Source: Paramarasmius palmivorus
Taxonomy: Eukaryota; Basidiomycota; Agaricomycetes; Agaricales; Marasmiaceae
Assembly (NCBI GenBank): GCA_037176845.1
Contig: JAYKXP010000025.1
Span: forward strand, 62,001-126,000
Length of the DNA: 64,000 nucleotides
Direction of reading: 5' to 3'
Shown here: in pieces, positions 33,830 through 45,122 of the stretch
Position numbering within the stretch: position 1 is the first letter of the stretch
How the letters are laid out: every line of letters starts with the position of its first letter
Translations under genes and position numbers: made by a program
The notes under the pieces: generated by a model
The model's database searches: none
What the model was told of the DNA's origin: nothing
What the model saw: the letters and a program-made list of their open reading frames with translations, nothing else

Positions 33830-35715
33830 TTTAAACACTAGTCTATAGAATAAGAGCCTTTTACTTGCACACAGATCCTCGAGATGAATAGAGTTACGTT
33901 CATTGTGACCCGCTACTGTCGACGGGAGTTTGGGGTCCCGAAACAAGTGAGATGTTGAAGGTTTACAAGGATGGAACACTTTCATCAACGAAGATTGGAC
34001 CTTGACTTATAATTTGAGAACGGAGAGATGTAGGCTTAACAGAACATGGTTGAGAACGAGAAACCCTTCGATTTCAACGTCAACGAATTCAAACTGTGCA
34101 AAGGTAGCACAGCCACTGAATACCTCTTCGGCTCCTCCATTGTAGCCCTTGGCTAAACTTCTCATTCATGATTAAAAGGTCCTATTTTCTAAGTTATTGG
34201 ACTAAGTACAAAGGGAATTGGAGCATCTTATAGACCTGTGAGTCATCATCTGCCACGAGTCTTTTCAACATCGAGTAAGACTCTTTTTCTTCAACCAGAG
34301 ACATTAAGCTATCGTCTACATGTATTCAACCACTGGAGTTCGATAATTCGATACGAGATCTTGGCCGAAATCCTTGATACAGAAGTTAGAAGAACCCCGG
34401 GACCGATGAAACACACCAGCGATAGGAAACATCTTTGGGCCCTGGCGACCCATGGCGGAACGACAGTGAGCGCCGGTGAGCTATCACACGGCGATATTTT
34501 GATGCGATTTGGATGTCAACCAACTTGCAGCCATAACTTCTACATCCAGGACGCTTCAAAATCCACGCTCATCACCTATATCAGTTGCAATTGGGAGGTT
34601 TTGAGGGATCACAGGAGAATACTTACCGTTAGGAAGTCGTCGACAATATGCCAGGTGCGCCGATACTCCATCTTGCTTTCTCAAAACCTAACTGATGAAA
34701 CCAAGGAGAACTCTGAAAGCTACTTACGGACTATGATCAACAGTACATATAACTATAATGAATTACAAGGCTTACTGCACCAATACGACGTCCGGAAACA
34801 GTGCTCATAGAAGACAGGGTGAAGGGTCGACTTTCTTATCCTTCCAATGAAATTGCAGTCGAAGACACTGTAGTCTGTGTGTCGCACTATCCCCAGCAAG
34901 GCCTTTGTGCAGTGTGCGTACTCTTCTCACGTTCATCATCTCGTCCTCGAGTCTAAGAAGAATAGTTCCACATCTTTCGGCATAGACAACGTGTCACATT
35001 CCTTGAACAAGGCACCTCAGGCTCAAATAGTAACAATCTTGGTTGTCAGTGACTCGATCTCAATAACAGGGCGAATCGCAGGCCCGGCGACTCATAGTTA
35101 GGTTGTCACTGTCAGGCATGTTACACCGTTTATCCGAACAACTCACAGCGCTGACTGAGATTGCAGACCATAGGTCTTGTGATTCTGATTCTCATGGGAA
35201 AGGCGAAGCCCTCCGGCGACACCTACACCCACATTTTGATACGCTCGCGACGAATATTGCGATTGGACGTCACAGGCCGTTCCTGCTACTAGACAAGTTG
35301 CGCTGTGTATTCCAAATGACTACCTTTATCTCTGTGTATTGAGACGTTCTCTAGATCTCGTATGCAATCTTCCAGCTCGGGAAGAATAGCAGAAAGAATG
35401 CCCAAATTCCATCCATACTCTCAGACTCCCACGTCGTTGAATGGAAGTGTGCATCGGCTGCCGTCGGTTGGAATTCAAGGATGCATCACTTGCCTAAGCA
35501 TCAATATCCCGTTGCCAACTACAGCCCAAGGTACTGATTGGAATGACTGTGACCACATTGTGTTCGCTCCTTTCATCCGAACTGCTGCGTCGAAGGTTTC
35601 CGAGATATCAGAGAAGCAATCCACAGTGCTTGGGCTTACAAACCCCGCTGACGCTACCGCCCCGAATCGGTGTTATATAGGCTGCTCTTGACGAACGAGT
35701 GCATCGTACTGGGGA
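33830..35715. other. Intergenic, one weak open frame
   Basis: A 190-residue plus-strand frame at 34238-34810 starts MSHHLPRVFSTSSKTLFLQ. It has no domain I know, no signal peptide and uneven composition; a frame this long is borderline for chance in 64 kb. The last few dozen bases before 35716 should carry the P450 promoter. Confidence 0.25.
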
Positions 35716-38290
35716 ATGTCTTCTGCTCAGCTACAATATTTGCTTCTGCTTGCACTTATAAGTGTCCCGTTCCTCTTTATCATTAGAAAGAGGGTTTTCA
35801 ACCCACTGGACAAGTTGCCGGGACCTCGAAGCTCGTCTTGGATATATGGTACGTGTCTTTGTTGGATCTCGCTGGTTCTCCCCCTCACAGTCTTCTATTG
35901 CCCAGGTCACTTCTCTGAGATATATGGCGAAAAAAGTATCCGCTCAGACACTCACTTTGAGCTGGCCCGAAAATGTGCGTCTGTATTTGCACACGCAGAT
36001 ACATCACTGATAAATATTCGTTTAGATGGTTCGACCTTTGTGACGCGGATAGCATTTGGTGTACAGGATCCCGTTCCACTCCGCCGTTGACAACCATGGC
36101 TAATGTTGGTTTTGTAGGAAAGGATACTGTATACTTTTGACTCCAAGGCTCTGCATCATGTCTTTGTTAAGGTTGGACAAGTACTCCTACATCCGACCAT
36201 TCATTCACACTTTGCGTACCTAGGATGCGATGAACTATGATGAGCCGAAATCTGTTCTCAGGTGCGCTCCAGGAGGTTCTTTAGTCATCGGCACTCGCTA
36301 ACACGCCCACGGTGACTTTTAGCATGTTCCAAGTTGTGTTTGGACCGGGTGTTCTGTCTACACCACTGGGTGCCCACCATCGCAAACAGCGAAAGATGCT
36401 CAACCCTGCATTTTCCATCGCCCATATGAAAGAGCAGAGTAAGCTTTCGCAATCATCGGTGCCCAGCTTTCGTTGACTAGACTTTCTTCAGTCCCCATCT
36501 TCTACGGTATTGCTCGCAAAGTAGCCACCCAGTCGTCCGCATTTACCCATCCTGACATGATTCGTTGCAGGTTAGGGACACACTCGTCAGGAAAGTGCAG
36601 GATGGCCCCAAAGAGGTATGCGTCTAGTTGATAGTGCCAGAATGCGCTGAATCTCCTTGATCAGGTCGACGTTTCTTCCTGGATGGGTCGCACTGCCCTC
36701 GAATTGATAGGCCAATCTGGGCTTGGGTACTCGTTTGATGACCTGGAGGATCAAATTCGCCACGATCCCTTCGCACATGCAATAAAGGCTTTGACGTATG
36801 CCGTCCCTGGTTACTCAATTCGATATCATATTCTCAGATTCATCTACGTTGAAACTCCAGTTCTCATTTAGGACGCCTTCTGTGGGCTATCACATTGGTT
36901 CTTCCTTGGGCTTATCGTATCGGAACGCCTACCTTCCGACGTTTTGTATGCAGCTTACTCCCGTGGTGGAAGGACTTGCAGGCAACAAAGTTCTTTGCGG
37001 ACGAGTTGTGGAGAATGTCGACTGAGATTTTTGAGGCGAGGGTCAAGGCTCTAGAAATGGGCGACGATGAAATGAAACGACAAACTGGAGGGGGGAAAGA
37101 TTTGATGAGTCTTCTGAGTAAGAGGGGTTGCGCATCCTTCCATTGCAGCTATAGCTAACATTGCTTCTTACCCAGTCAAGGAAAACATGAAGGCGACAGG
37201 CGAAGATCGTCTTTCAAAGGAAGAGCTGCTTGCACAGGTGAATTCAACGCAATATTGTAGCGCCTATTTCTTACTTGACGCTTTCTAGATGACGTGAGCA
37301 TGTCGAACAATGATTTCAGTTGCACTCTAACTACGAAGTATAGGATCCTCATCAATGCCGCCACGGATACCACGTCGGTATGTGTAGCTTCATTATGAGC
37401 TGGCAGCTTCTGACAAAATATCAGACGGCTCTATCTCAGACACTTCAGCTGTTGGCCACCCATCCCGATGTTCAAAGAAGACTACGCGAAGAGGTTGATG
37501 AAGCGTTCCAAGACGGTGACGCATCTTACGAGCGTTTAGTGTCCCTGCCGCTGCTCGATGCAATCTGTCGGGAGACTTTGCGACTGTGAGTATGGTACGC
37601 TATTCACACGTCTATTCCCCTCTAATGCATCGTGTATAGGTATCCTCCAATAAGCAAACTGGTCAGAATTGCTAAGCACGATGTCGTTTTGCCGCTCTCT
37701 ACGCCTGTCGTTGGTATTGATGGTTCTGCCGTCACCGAAATCCTCGTACCAAAGAATACGGAAATACATTGCTCCATTATCAACGAACATAGAAACCCAG
37801 ATATCTGGGGTCCAGATGCGGCGGAATGGAAGCCGGAGAGATGGATGAAACCATTGTCGAGGACCGTAACGGATGCAAGCATGCCAGGCGTTTATTCTAA
37901 TCTGTAAGCTCGATATCTGTAAACGTAGTGCATATTACTGACGCTCAATAATCTTCACAGAATGACTTTCAGTGCGGGTCAACGATCATGCATGTATGTG
38001 TTTCACCAACTAGGCAGTTGTTGATCACTGACGTTCAATTTCCCGAAGCGGGTTCAAATTTTCACAACTAGAAATGAGTGAGTGGTGTCGCTTTCATCGA
38101 ACATCGGAAGCTGATACAGTTTCTCCCCGACGTACGTGCAGAAGTGGTTTTGGCCCTTCTCATACAGGAATTTGAGTTCTCAGATGCTGGGAAAGCAGTA
38201 TCCTGGGATTTGACGATGATCACCTCACCTACGATTGACGGACAGCCGCGTATGCCTGTGGTGATGGGCTTGGTGAAGGGACCCCAATAA
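35716..38290 (+). CDS. Cytochrome P450 monooxygenase
   Basis: Multi-exon P450 of roughly 530-570 residues, anchored in the ER by an N-terminal helix (LQYLLLLALISVPFLFII) and followed by the proline hinge DKLPGPRSSSW. Motifs in order: FGKDTVYTFDSKALHHVFVK; PLGAHHRKQRKMLNPAF (helix C region); the I-helix oxygen site ILINAATDTTS near 37360; ETLRLYPP (ExxR of the K helix) near 37575; WKPERW near 37840; and the haem loop FSAGQRSCIG, split by an intron near 38000-38050. The last intron (about 38073-38142) joins QLEM to KVVLALLIQEFEF. All catalytic landmarks are present. The opening resembles the basidiomycete CYP5150-type clan, but I cannot assign a family number or a substrate. It is convergent with the next gene, 145 bases apart. 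Confidence 0.88.
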
Positions 38291-38435
38291 GCCTTATGTG
38301 TATAGCGTAGATTTTTTCATAAAATGCTTTGGTCTCGCCCACATTACTTGGTTGAATGGCCTGATATTGATAACGTACACGGTACTACCACTACATATGC
38401 ACTTTCAAAATAGCATTACAAATTTGTGACTTCCT

Positions 38436-40622
38436 TCAGTACTTCCTTCGCTTTCCCTCCCTCATTTCTCCGCCGGCGAGTTTAAACTGAATAATCATCG
38501 GTTCAGTACCTGATCGGGGAGCAGTGACGGTTGAAAGCTGAGGTTCTTGAGGCGCAACCGGTGGCGATTGCGCTTGCCGACGTGTGCTCGGGCCAGCTTG
38601 GGAAGTTACCCCAGAGGCTGAAGTGCGGTGGGATGATTGTACACGGGCACTCCGAGGATATTGATTAGCCGTAGATGGGAAGTTTCGCCTATCCTGATTA
38701 TGTGACATATGAGTAGCAGAATATGGCACGAGATTAGGTCCAATGTGTCTTGGTTGCTGGTAATTTGCAGCCTGTCTAGCGCCAGGATTCCCTGCATGCT
38801 GCTGCAGAAGGGGGACAGGGGCATACTGAGCGGGATATGGCGATCGTCTAGTGCTACCTGGCATAGACGAATTTATCGGTATCATGCGTGGCTGTTGGTA
38901 TGTCGAGGGATGATTCATTCCGTGAGCAGGGGGAACAAAAGCATGTCCGTTGGTGATGCTTCCGTAGCCTAGAGTCGGAAAAGGGGTATAAGAGTGTGGC
39001 ATAGGAACAGAAGCGAAAGCTGCTGGATTCTGAGGTTCTGGCGCAAGGCTTCCTGCTTGTAATCGCTGGACTGGTGGTTGAGAGTGGGGCCCATGTGCAA
39101 TCCATGGAGGTAACTCAGACTGTAGGCGAGGTGGAGGAGGGGGGACATGTCGAGTACGGTATGGTGGCCCTTCAACACGATCCGGTAACATGCATGGTCG
39201 TTGGTCTCGCATATCGAACGAAAAGTTGCGATCCATGCCCTGCACTCGCTGGGTAGCGTGCATGTGACCAGAGCTGGGAGGAGCCGAGGATTGGGACGTG
39301 GACGGACTCATGGAGGCGGAGCCAGTATCACGAGCGAAGTTTGCGCTAGGTCGAGGAAGCGGAGTACGAGGGTGTCGCAGGAGCAGGGGCTGCCGTATTC
39401 CGGGGTGTTGGCACAACACCTTGTGCCCTCAGCTTCCGAGCGCAAAGCTCAATCGTCTCTTGACTGAGGCCTAAACTCGGATTGTCGAGCAGAACGGTCA
39501 AATCCGACTGCATGTACTTTTGGACAACCGCCATCGCCTCCCGATTTTCTTTGCGATCCTTGATTTGGTGGGTATACAAACGCCAAACCGCGGCGTCAAG
39601 CAGCTTCTTCCATGTTTCCCGTTCATCTATGGGAGGAACATCGTTACCGCGTTCAAACGTGAGTAGAACAGCATGGTGGACGATCTGAGCAACAGTTTCT
39701 TTCGTGAAGCTGCGAGGAAACGAATTAAGATTCTCGATGCAATGAAATGGACTGAAAAACGACGCACGTGATATCACTACTCGCGATATTTTTCCTTTTA
39801 CCAAGGATTTGGTTTTTGATGTGATGCGTTTTTGGCCGAGTAGATGTCCTATACAGAGATCTTCGTCAGATAATAGTCACCAAAGAAGCCTCATTGAAAA
39901 ACGCACTTGGAGCTCGAGACTATCTCGGCCTCTTTCACGACTCTGGATGAGGACGCGGATACACTAGGTGCGACAGCGTCGGGCTTTGGCTGCGAGGTTG
40001 GAGGGAGAAGTGATGCCTTTTTCTCTTTGTTTTTACGAGCGCGTTTCACGCGGCACGACTCGGTCGCAGATGAGGGTGTGGACGCCTTTGCTCTGTCGTC
40101 ATTCGACGTGGATTCGACCTTGCTCTTATCGGTGGTAGACGTAGATTTTGGGGGAGAAGGAGGAGTGAGCTCAGCGAGCGAATGTGAGCGTGATGGCGCT
40201 TCGTTGTCGCCTGGTTCGTCCGCTTCAGGAGATGGAGTGGTTGTGTCAATCTCGGCGAGGCCCTGTTCTAGCTCTAGCTCTAGCTCAAGCAAATCATTGT
40301 CCTCTTCATCTTCACCGACTTCTACCGTTGGATGAGGTGTAGACTCCGCGGTTGGGGTGGTCCGATGGGCGTCGTGCGTTGGTGTTAAAGGTGTTGGTTG
40401 CAGCTGGACTTCTTCCCATTCTTCTTCAGAATCCTCGTCTGTGTCGAGAGCGTTGATTGTGCTTTTATATCCATGAGAACGACACGATCGTGGCATGAGA
40501 CACGATAAATAAAGCTCACCTTGCGTCTGTGGACTCGAACAACAAGTCTTGGCCCTGCACTCTGCCACAAAGTGAATACAATGGAGTGTGTAGAGATACG
40601 AAAAGACTTACTCAGAAGCCAT
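38436..40622 (-). CDS. Low-complexity, probably nuclear protein of unknown function
   Basis: Starts at 40622 with a tiny first exon (MASE) and a GTAAGT donor. A Glu/Asp-rich region (ALDTDEDSEEEWEEVQLQP, then ELELELEQGLAEIDT) and a basic VKRARKNKEKKAS segment follow, then RPKTHHIKNQILGKRKN and, after a 62-base intron near 39770, a helical part (FTKETVAQIVHHAVLLTF ... EREAMAVVQKYM-like). From about 39419 down to 38436 the frame is a Pro/Gln/Ser-rich tail ending KLAGGEMREGKRRKY. The helical frame stops at 39346 and the tail frame begins earlier in another phase; I found no intron that joins them cleanly. It is therefore either one gene with an unresolved intron or two adjacent genes. No family recognised. 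Confidence 0.5.
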
Positions 40623-41511
40623 GGAGAGTTCTAGAGAAGATGGTGCAGGAGGCATGAATTTTGAGGGATGAAGTCGAAAGTGAAAGTGCAGAAATCGTGG
40701 ACGCGGCGAACATCACGACACCACGTCTAGTTCATTGTTGAGATCGCGAACAATGGTTGTTGCGTCTACATGAATTATTTCCTAATGCGCAAGACAATGC
40801 TAAGCCCCGAACCCTGTATTTCTCCAGTTAGCCAATTTTTTTCTTCACTCAACTTTAGAACCTACTCTGAGCACTCTCTGAGCTTGCTTCCATCAACCGC
40901 ACACCAGGGAAGTCTCGGTTCACAGGAACTCCATAGCTACGTCCACCAATCGACAGTAGTGCCTTGCCTCGCCAATTCGTGAACTCGATTTTATCTTCGC
41001 CGACTCCGCTAGTGACACGGATAAAAGACCATCGTACAATCCAACAGCAAAGCTACGAATACTCAAGCAGGGCTACTGTCTGCCTGGGCTTGCTTTTTCG
41101 GATAGCCCGGTGCGAGTTAATCATAATAACACACTCCACTCTCGAAGAGCAATTCTGCACCCAAAATGTGCTGTACGGAGCGCGCTACAATGCAGTGAAG
41201 TGTCCGCCCTATTGCACGGAACACATCCACGAAGCTGGCGTAGATTCAAATGGCCAAATCCCTCTCATGGTTCAGAGAAAGGGCGGAACGATTGGGATAC
41301 TGGCGTTCTGACCTAGAACAACTGTCGCTCGAAAATCTCGGCGTAGACAAGTCGGCTTCCTCTCTTGGCCACCTTCGTGTTTAGCGTATGGTCTAAAGTG
41401 GTATCGTCGATGCTAGGGCAAAGAAAATTAGTATGTCAAATCTTCGTGACGATAATCTGCAGCTCACCAGCGACTATTTGCCTATGCAGCTCTCCATTTC
41501 TTGACCAAAGC
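40623..41511. other. Intergenic, no supported gene
   Basis: Short plus-strand frames at 40770-41316 have no recognisable features. Confidence 0.3.
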
Positions 41512-42006
41512 CTATTTCCGACTCCTTTCAGCCCCATCCAGCGCGAAAGATGGCCACAGCAACGCGACTATCATCGGACAGTCAGCGCTTGAACACAGCT
41601 TGCCTCGCTTCGTTTTTTTTTTGTGAACGAAAATCCGATGCAATCGAGCAGGCTGCAAACACGGCGTATTCAGAAACTTTGAGAAGAGATATGGCCTATG
41701 CTCCTCAAACGAAGACCTGGCGTACGAGCTGGAGTCGTCTAGCAGAAATCTGTTACTGTCAGTACACATGGATATGACGATTGGGCTCCATACCAGCCGG
41801 TCTCCTTGGGATATCTGAAATAGCTTGTTGTGAGTTGATTCTGTAACCGTCTTGTCCTCCTCATGGAATGGGGGGTAGAACTCGTCACTCAAGACAGGAT
41901 GTTGTTCTTTAAGTATCGCTCGAGTTCCCGAAGTTCCCGAACCGAAAAGGCTTACAAGACGCCCCTCCAAAAAAGGAAACGTTTCAGCTAAGTCCCAGTC
42001 TCCCAC
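41512..42006 (-). CDS. Possible hypothetical protein
   Basis: A 164-residue minus-strand frame starting MGDWDLAETFPFLEGRLVSLFG. The first 60 residues look protein-like (acidic, with FYPPFHEEDKTVTEST), but the second half is basic and Cys/Ser-rich without order, so it may be partly intron. No family is recognised and no homologue is present in the window. Confidence 0.25.
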   Translation of the reverse strand: MGDWDLAETFPFLEGRLVSLFGSGTSGTRAILKEQHPVLSDEFYPPFHEEDKTVTESTHNKLFQISQGDRLVWSPIVISMCTDSNRFLLDDSSSYARSSFEEHRPYLFSKFLNTPCLQPARLHRIFVHKKKTKRGKLCSSADCPMIVALLWPSFALDGAERSRK

Positions 42007-42204
42007 CCCTCGCTATTGAAACGATATTACTTTGCGGACATCACTACATACGTCTCGTCTACTTATCATGATCTGACCGTTCTAACAGTACTAATATTGT
42101 TATACCAAGGTCAAAAACATAACACTAAGGGACTGAAATACAATGGCACCACGAACCATCGAATACCCAGAATCAAAATACACCATCCCAGAGTGGCAGA
42201 CCTC

Positions 42205-42777
42205 TTATACTATCCGACGTCTCTTCTGTCCTCTCTCATGGCTCACTTCATCCCTCGGCGGCTTCCGCTTCTCCGGCCTCGGATAATCTGGGATCAACGT
42301 CCTGAAGAACTTCACTAGTGCCGTATCGTTCGGCGACATTCCTGCCTCATCCAGTGGACTATACCCCCGTTTCTTCGGTGCTGTGATGGAGCCCAACTTA
42401 TGCGGTCTCGAGATGGATATGGATATGGGTGCAGGTGCAGGTGCAGGAGTAGGTGCGGCCGTGGGTTCAGGAGGCGATTGGATATAATCCTTCTTCCTAA
42501 GCCTACGTAGGGGCTTCAACGACTGGTTCGACCCAAAGGGATCAATAAAGTCGGGCGTACCCAACGTAGTGGGTCGAACCCGAGATGTATGGGTAAGCTT
42601 TGGTTTGGGTACGATGATAGCTCTGATAGTCGCAGGTACCCGGTATGAGGTCGAGGCTGACGCATGGTTTCCTCGTGCATGGGAAGGGCCCGGTATGAGC
42701 GAAGACGCCATACTGTCCTCGTCGATATCTGGTATGGGATGTGTGGGTTGGTGCATATGGCTTGCGGGGGCGGACAT
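42205..42777 (-). CDS. Hypothetical basic, proline-rich protein
   Basis: Single frame of 190 residues starting MSAPASHMHQPTHPIPDID. It has an alternating Pro/Ala tract (TAAPTPAPAPAPISISIS) encoded by repeats of GGTGCA on the plus strand near 42430, then KKRGYSPLDEAGMSPNDTAL, a short conserved-looking FFRTLIPDYPRPEKRKPP segment, and the end RGQKRRRIV, a plausible nuclear localisation signal. It probably acts in the nucleus; family unknown. Confidence 0.5.
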   Translation of the reverse strand: MSAPASHMHQPTHPIPDIDEDSMASSLIPGPSHARGNHASASTSYRVPATIRAIIVPKPKLTHTSRVRPTTLGTPDFIDPFGSNQSLKPLRRLRKKDYIQSPPEPTAAPTPAPAPAPISISISRPHKLGSITAPKKRGYSPLDEAGMSPNDTALVKFFRTLIPDYPRPEKRKPPRDEVSHERGQKRRRIV

Positions 42778-45122
42778 AATCGAGGATGGAAGAAGTACTT
42801 GGTTGTGTGAAAGGGGATTTAAGATGTAGGTCTTGAAAATTTGTCTCCGCGGCGTGTTTGACGATCGTTATCTTATTACGTCCTATTGCAGCGTTTCGCA
42901 ACGTGTCTGATACTGGCAATTCGATCGTGACTGCAGCTGTAACATCGATAACAAGGCATGCCTTTGCCCATCATGGCAGTGTATCAGTACCAGTCATGGG
43001 AAATATGACGACGACATACCGAGTATTGTACCACGATCCAGCCAAAGTTTCAGTTCTTGGCCACTACGACTCTAAGCTTGAGGTCTTTTTTACTGCTTCT
43101 AGCATGTGTCCTCGACCGCATTAGATACTGTTGAATATATCGTATGACGAGCAGCTGCCGCTATCGTTTCCGCATGTTGCGATAGTAATGTTGTATTGCG
43201 TTACTATTCCTGTGCAGGACATTGCACATGAAAACTATCGCATGGAGAAGCAATCAGTAAACAGCAAAGCATGCAGGAGCTCTCACACGTACCTAACAGC
43301 ATGACCTGATAATTGACGGCACGGCTGGGTACCTCTGGATCCTGATACCTTCAAGCAAGAGATATTGTACAACAGAAGGTGACTGGGTAAGGCGAGGTCT
43401 GGCTTGCGATTTTGACCTGGCTTCTCTATGTATTGTCCTGGCTTCGCGCGGTTGTAGTTCGTATATGGATATTGGATGCCCAGACCCGTAGTCGCTCCTC
43501 TACCCTGGGATGTGTGTATATAGCGAGGAATCTCGTTGTGTATACTGTACACTCAGTTAGTTAAGAGGACGGCTCAAAAAGAGCACACCATACTCACCTC
43601 TATAATCGTCCAACAAGAGACCTCGAGAAGTCAATCCTGCAAATGGTGGTTACGCCTCTAACTTGAAGGCCCCTAGTCGTGGCTCATTAGCTGTAGCCTC
43701 TTTCTAGCGATCTTTTAGTCTTTCGGCGGAAAGAGGAATTCTTGAATCCTTACCTGGTTTTGGACGCTAATGACTATCAATCCCAAATCAACCCACGGAT
43801 TCTGTCGCAATTTTCCCCAATTTTCCCCAGGTTAAAAATAGTATCCGTGCCCGTTGTTTTCCTTGGGTTTTGTCGCATTGAAAGGGACCTTGAAGATGAC
43901 GAAAAGGCTTTTAGAAAGTATCCGGTAGTCTGGGCAGGATGATGGGGGCGCAGTCGCGCAGGCAAGTAGAGGTAAGTCGCGCGAACGCGACCCTGAACTG
44001 ATTACGTGCTTTCACATTGACTCCCATGTAATGTTGCACCCGTCAAATGCTACGGTGGGCATGCTGCAACGATAGCGGAAAGAACGGGGACCAAAAAAAT
44101 CTCAGGTGAGCTCACGACAGTTCACTGCCCTCTCGCCGTTCTCATCATTGTTGTTTTCTTTCCTTTGAGGTCAGCCTTGAGTTCGGGAACGCTCGAAATG
44201 CTCGAAGTGGGCAAACTAATCTTAAACGTGTTCAGCCCCTCCTAGATGCAATCGAAATCTGTTGGTTCGTGGAATCGTCTGCTCAGGTACATCTTCAATT
44301 GTATTGTATGTACACCGCCGTTGGACCACCTGCACAGCGAGAACTGATACTGGTCCGTATTTTCGGACGCACAGTTTCTCTGTACTTGACGTCACCAATC
44401 ACCAGTGCTTTATTCAAACACGGCCCTATTGTATGATCTACTACATCTAGAGATGTAACCATTTTACCTGGTCAGTACTTGTTATTTGCCTTGCTTAGGT
44501 ATCTCATCTTGGCTCGTCGCAAGAGCCGCTACGGAGTTTATCGCAAGTAGGATTTGAAAAATCACGCGAATGACCAAGCCCATGTAAACGCCGCTCTCAG
44601 ACTCACCATCTTTCAATGCATCACTTTCAATGCATCACATCCATGATCCATCACCTCGCTAACAGTTCGGTTTCTTAACTTGATTTTTTGACGTCCCAGC
44701 ATCAAATCTTGTTGAGTCCCTTTCTCTTTGGCTCCAGCAATCTCGAACTCATGACTTTGGGAATACTATTGCAGCGATCGTTATTGAGTCGCCGATTGGA
44801 AACCAGCACGAGTGCTTCTGAGCTAACAGAGCAAGAGGTGAAAAGGGAACTCAGAGCGGGAGCACATCACTTCTTACAGACCATCAATGTGACAAGTCAC
44901 TCAAAACGTCGTCAAGTCGACGGGTGACACGGGTTCTCTTCGTTCGGTTATTTTCTGTACTATAACAGCAATCAGGAGAAATTCAGATATGTACGCATCC
45001 ATCCTTACCCTCGACCTTCATATCACTTACATTGGCTGAAAGAGGTACTGGAGACCTTAGCCCCGGCAACTGTATTCAGGATCAACCAATTTCTTCAACC
45101 CCCTCGGGCTCAGGGCGTTCCT
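42778..45122. other. Intergenic stretch before the glutaminase array
   Basis: No supported gene. A minus-strand frame at 43283-43552 lacks features. A 14-base tandem duplication TTTCAATGCATCAC occurs near 44611-44638. The promoter of glutaminase paralogue 3 should lie in the last few hundred bases. Confidence 0.3.

Noticed and set aside
34238..34810. 190-codon plus-strand frame considered as a gene
   Set aside because: One frame of this length is expected about once by chance in a window this size; no domain, signal or splice support.
40046..40335. Ser-rich plus-strand frame rich in SSSSSS
   Set aside because: Antisense of the Glu/Asp-rich region of the minus-strand gene at 38436-40622; the repeat of AGCTCT explains it.
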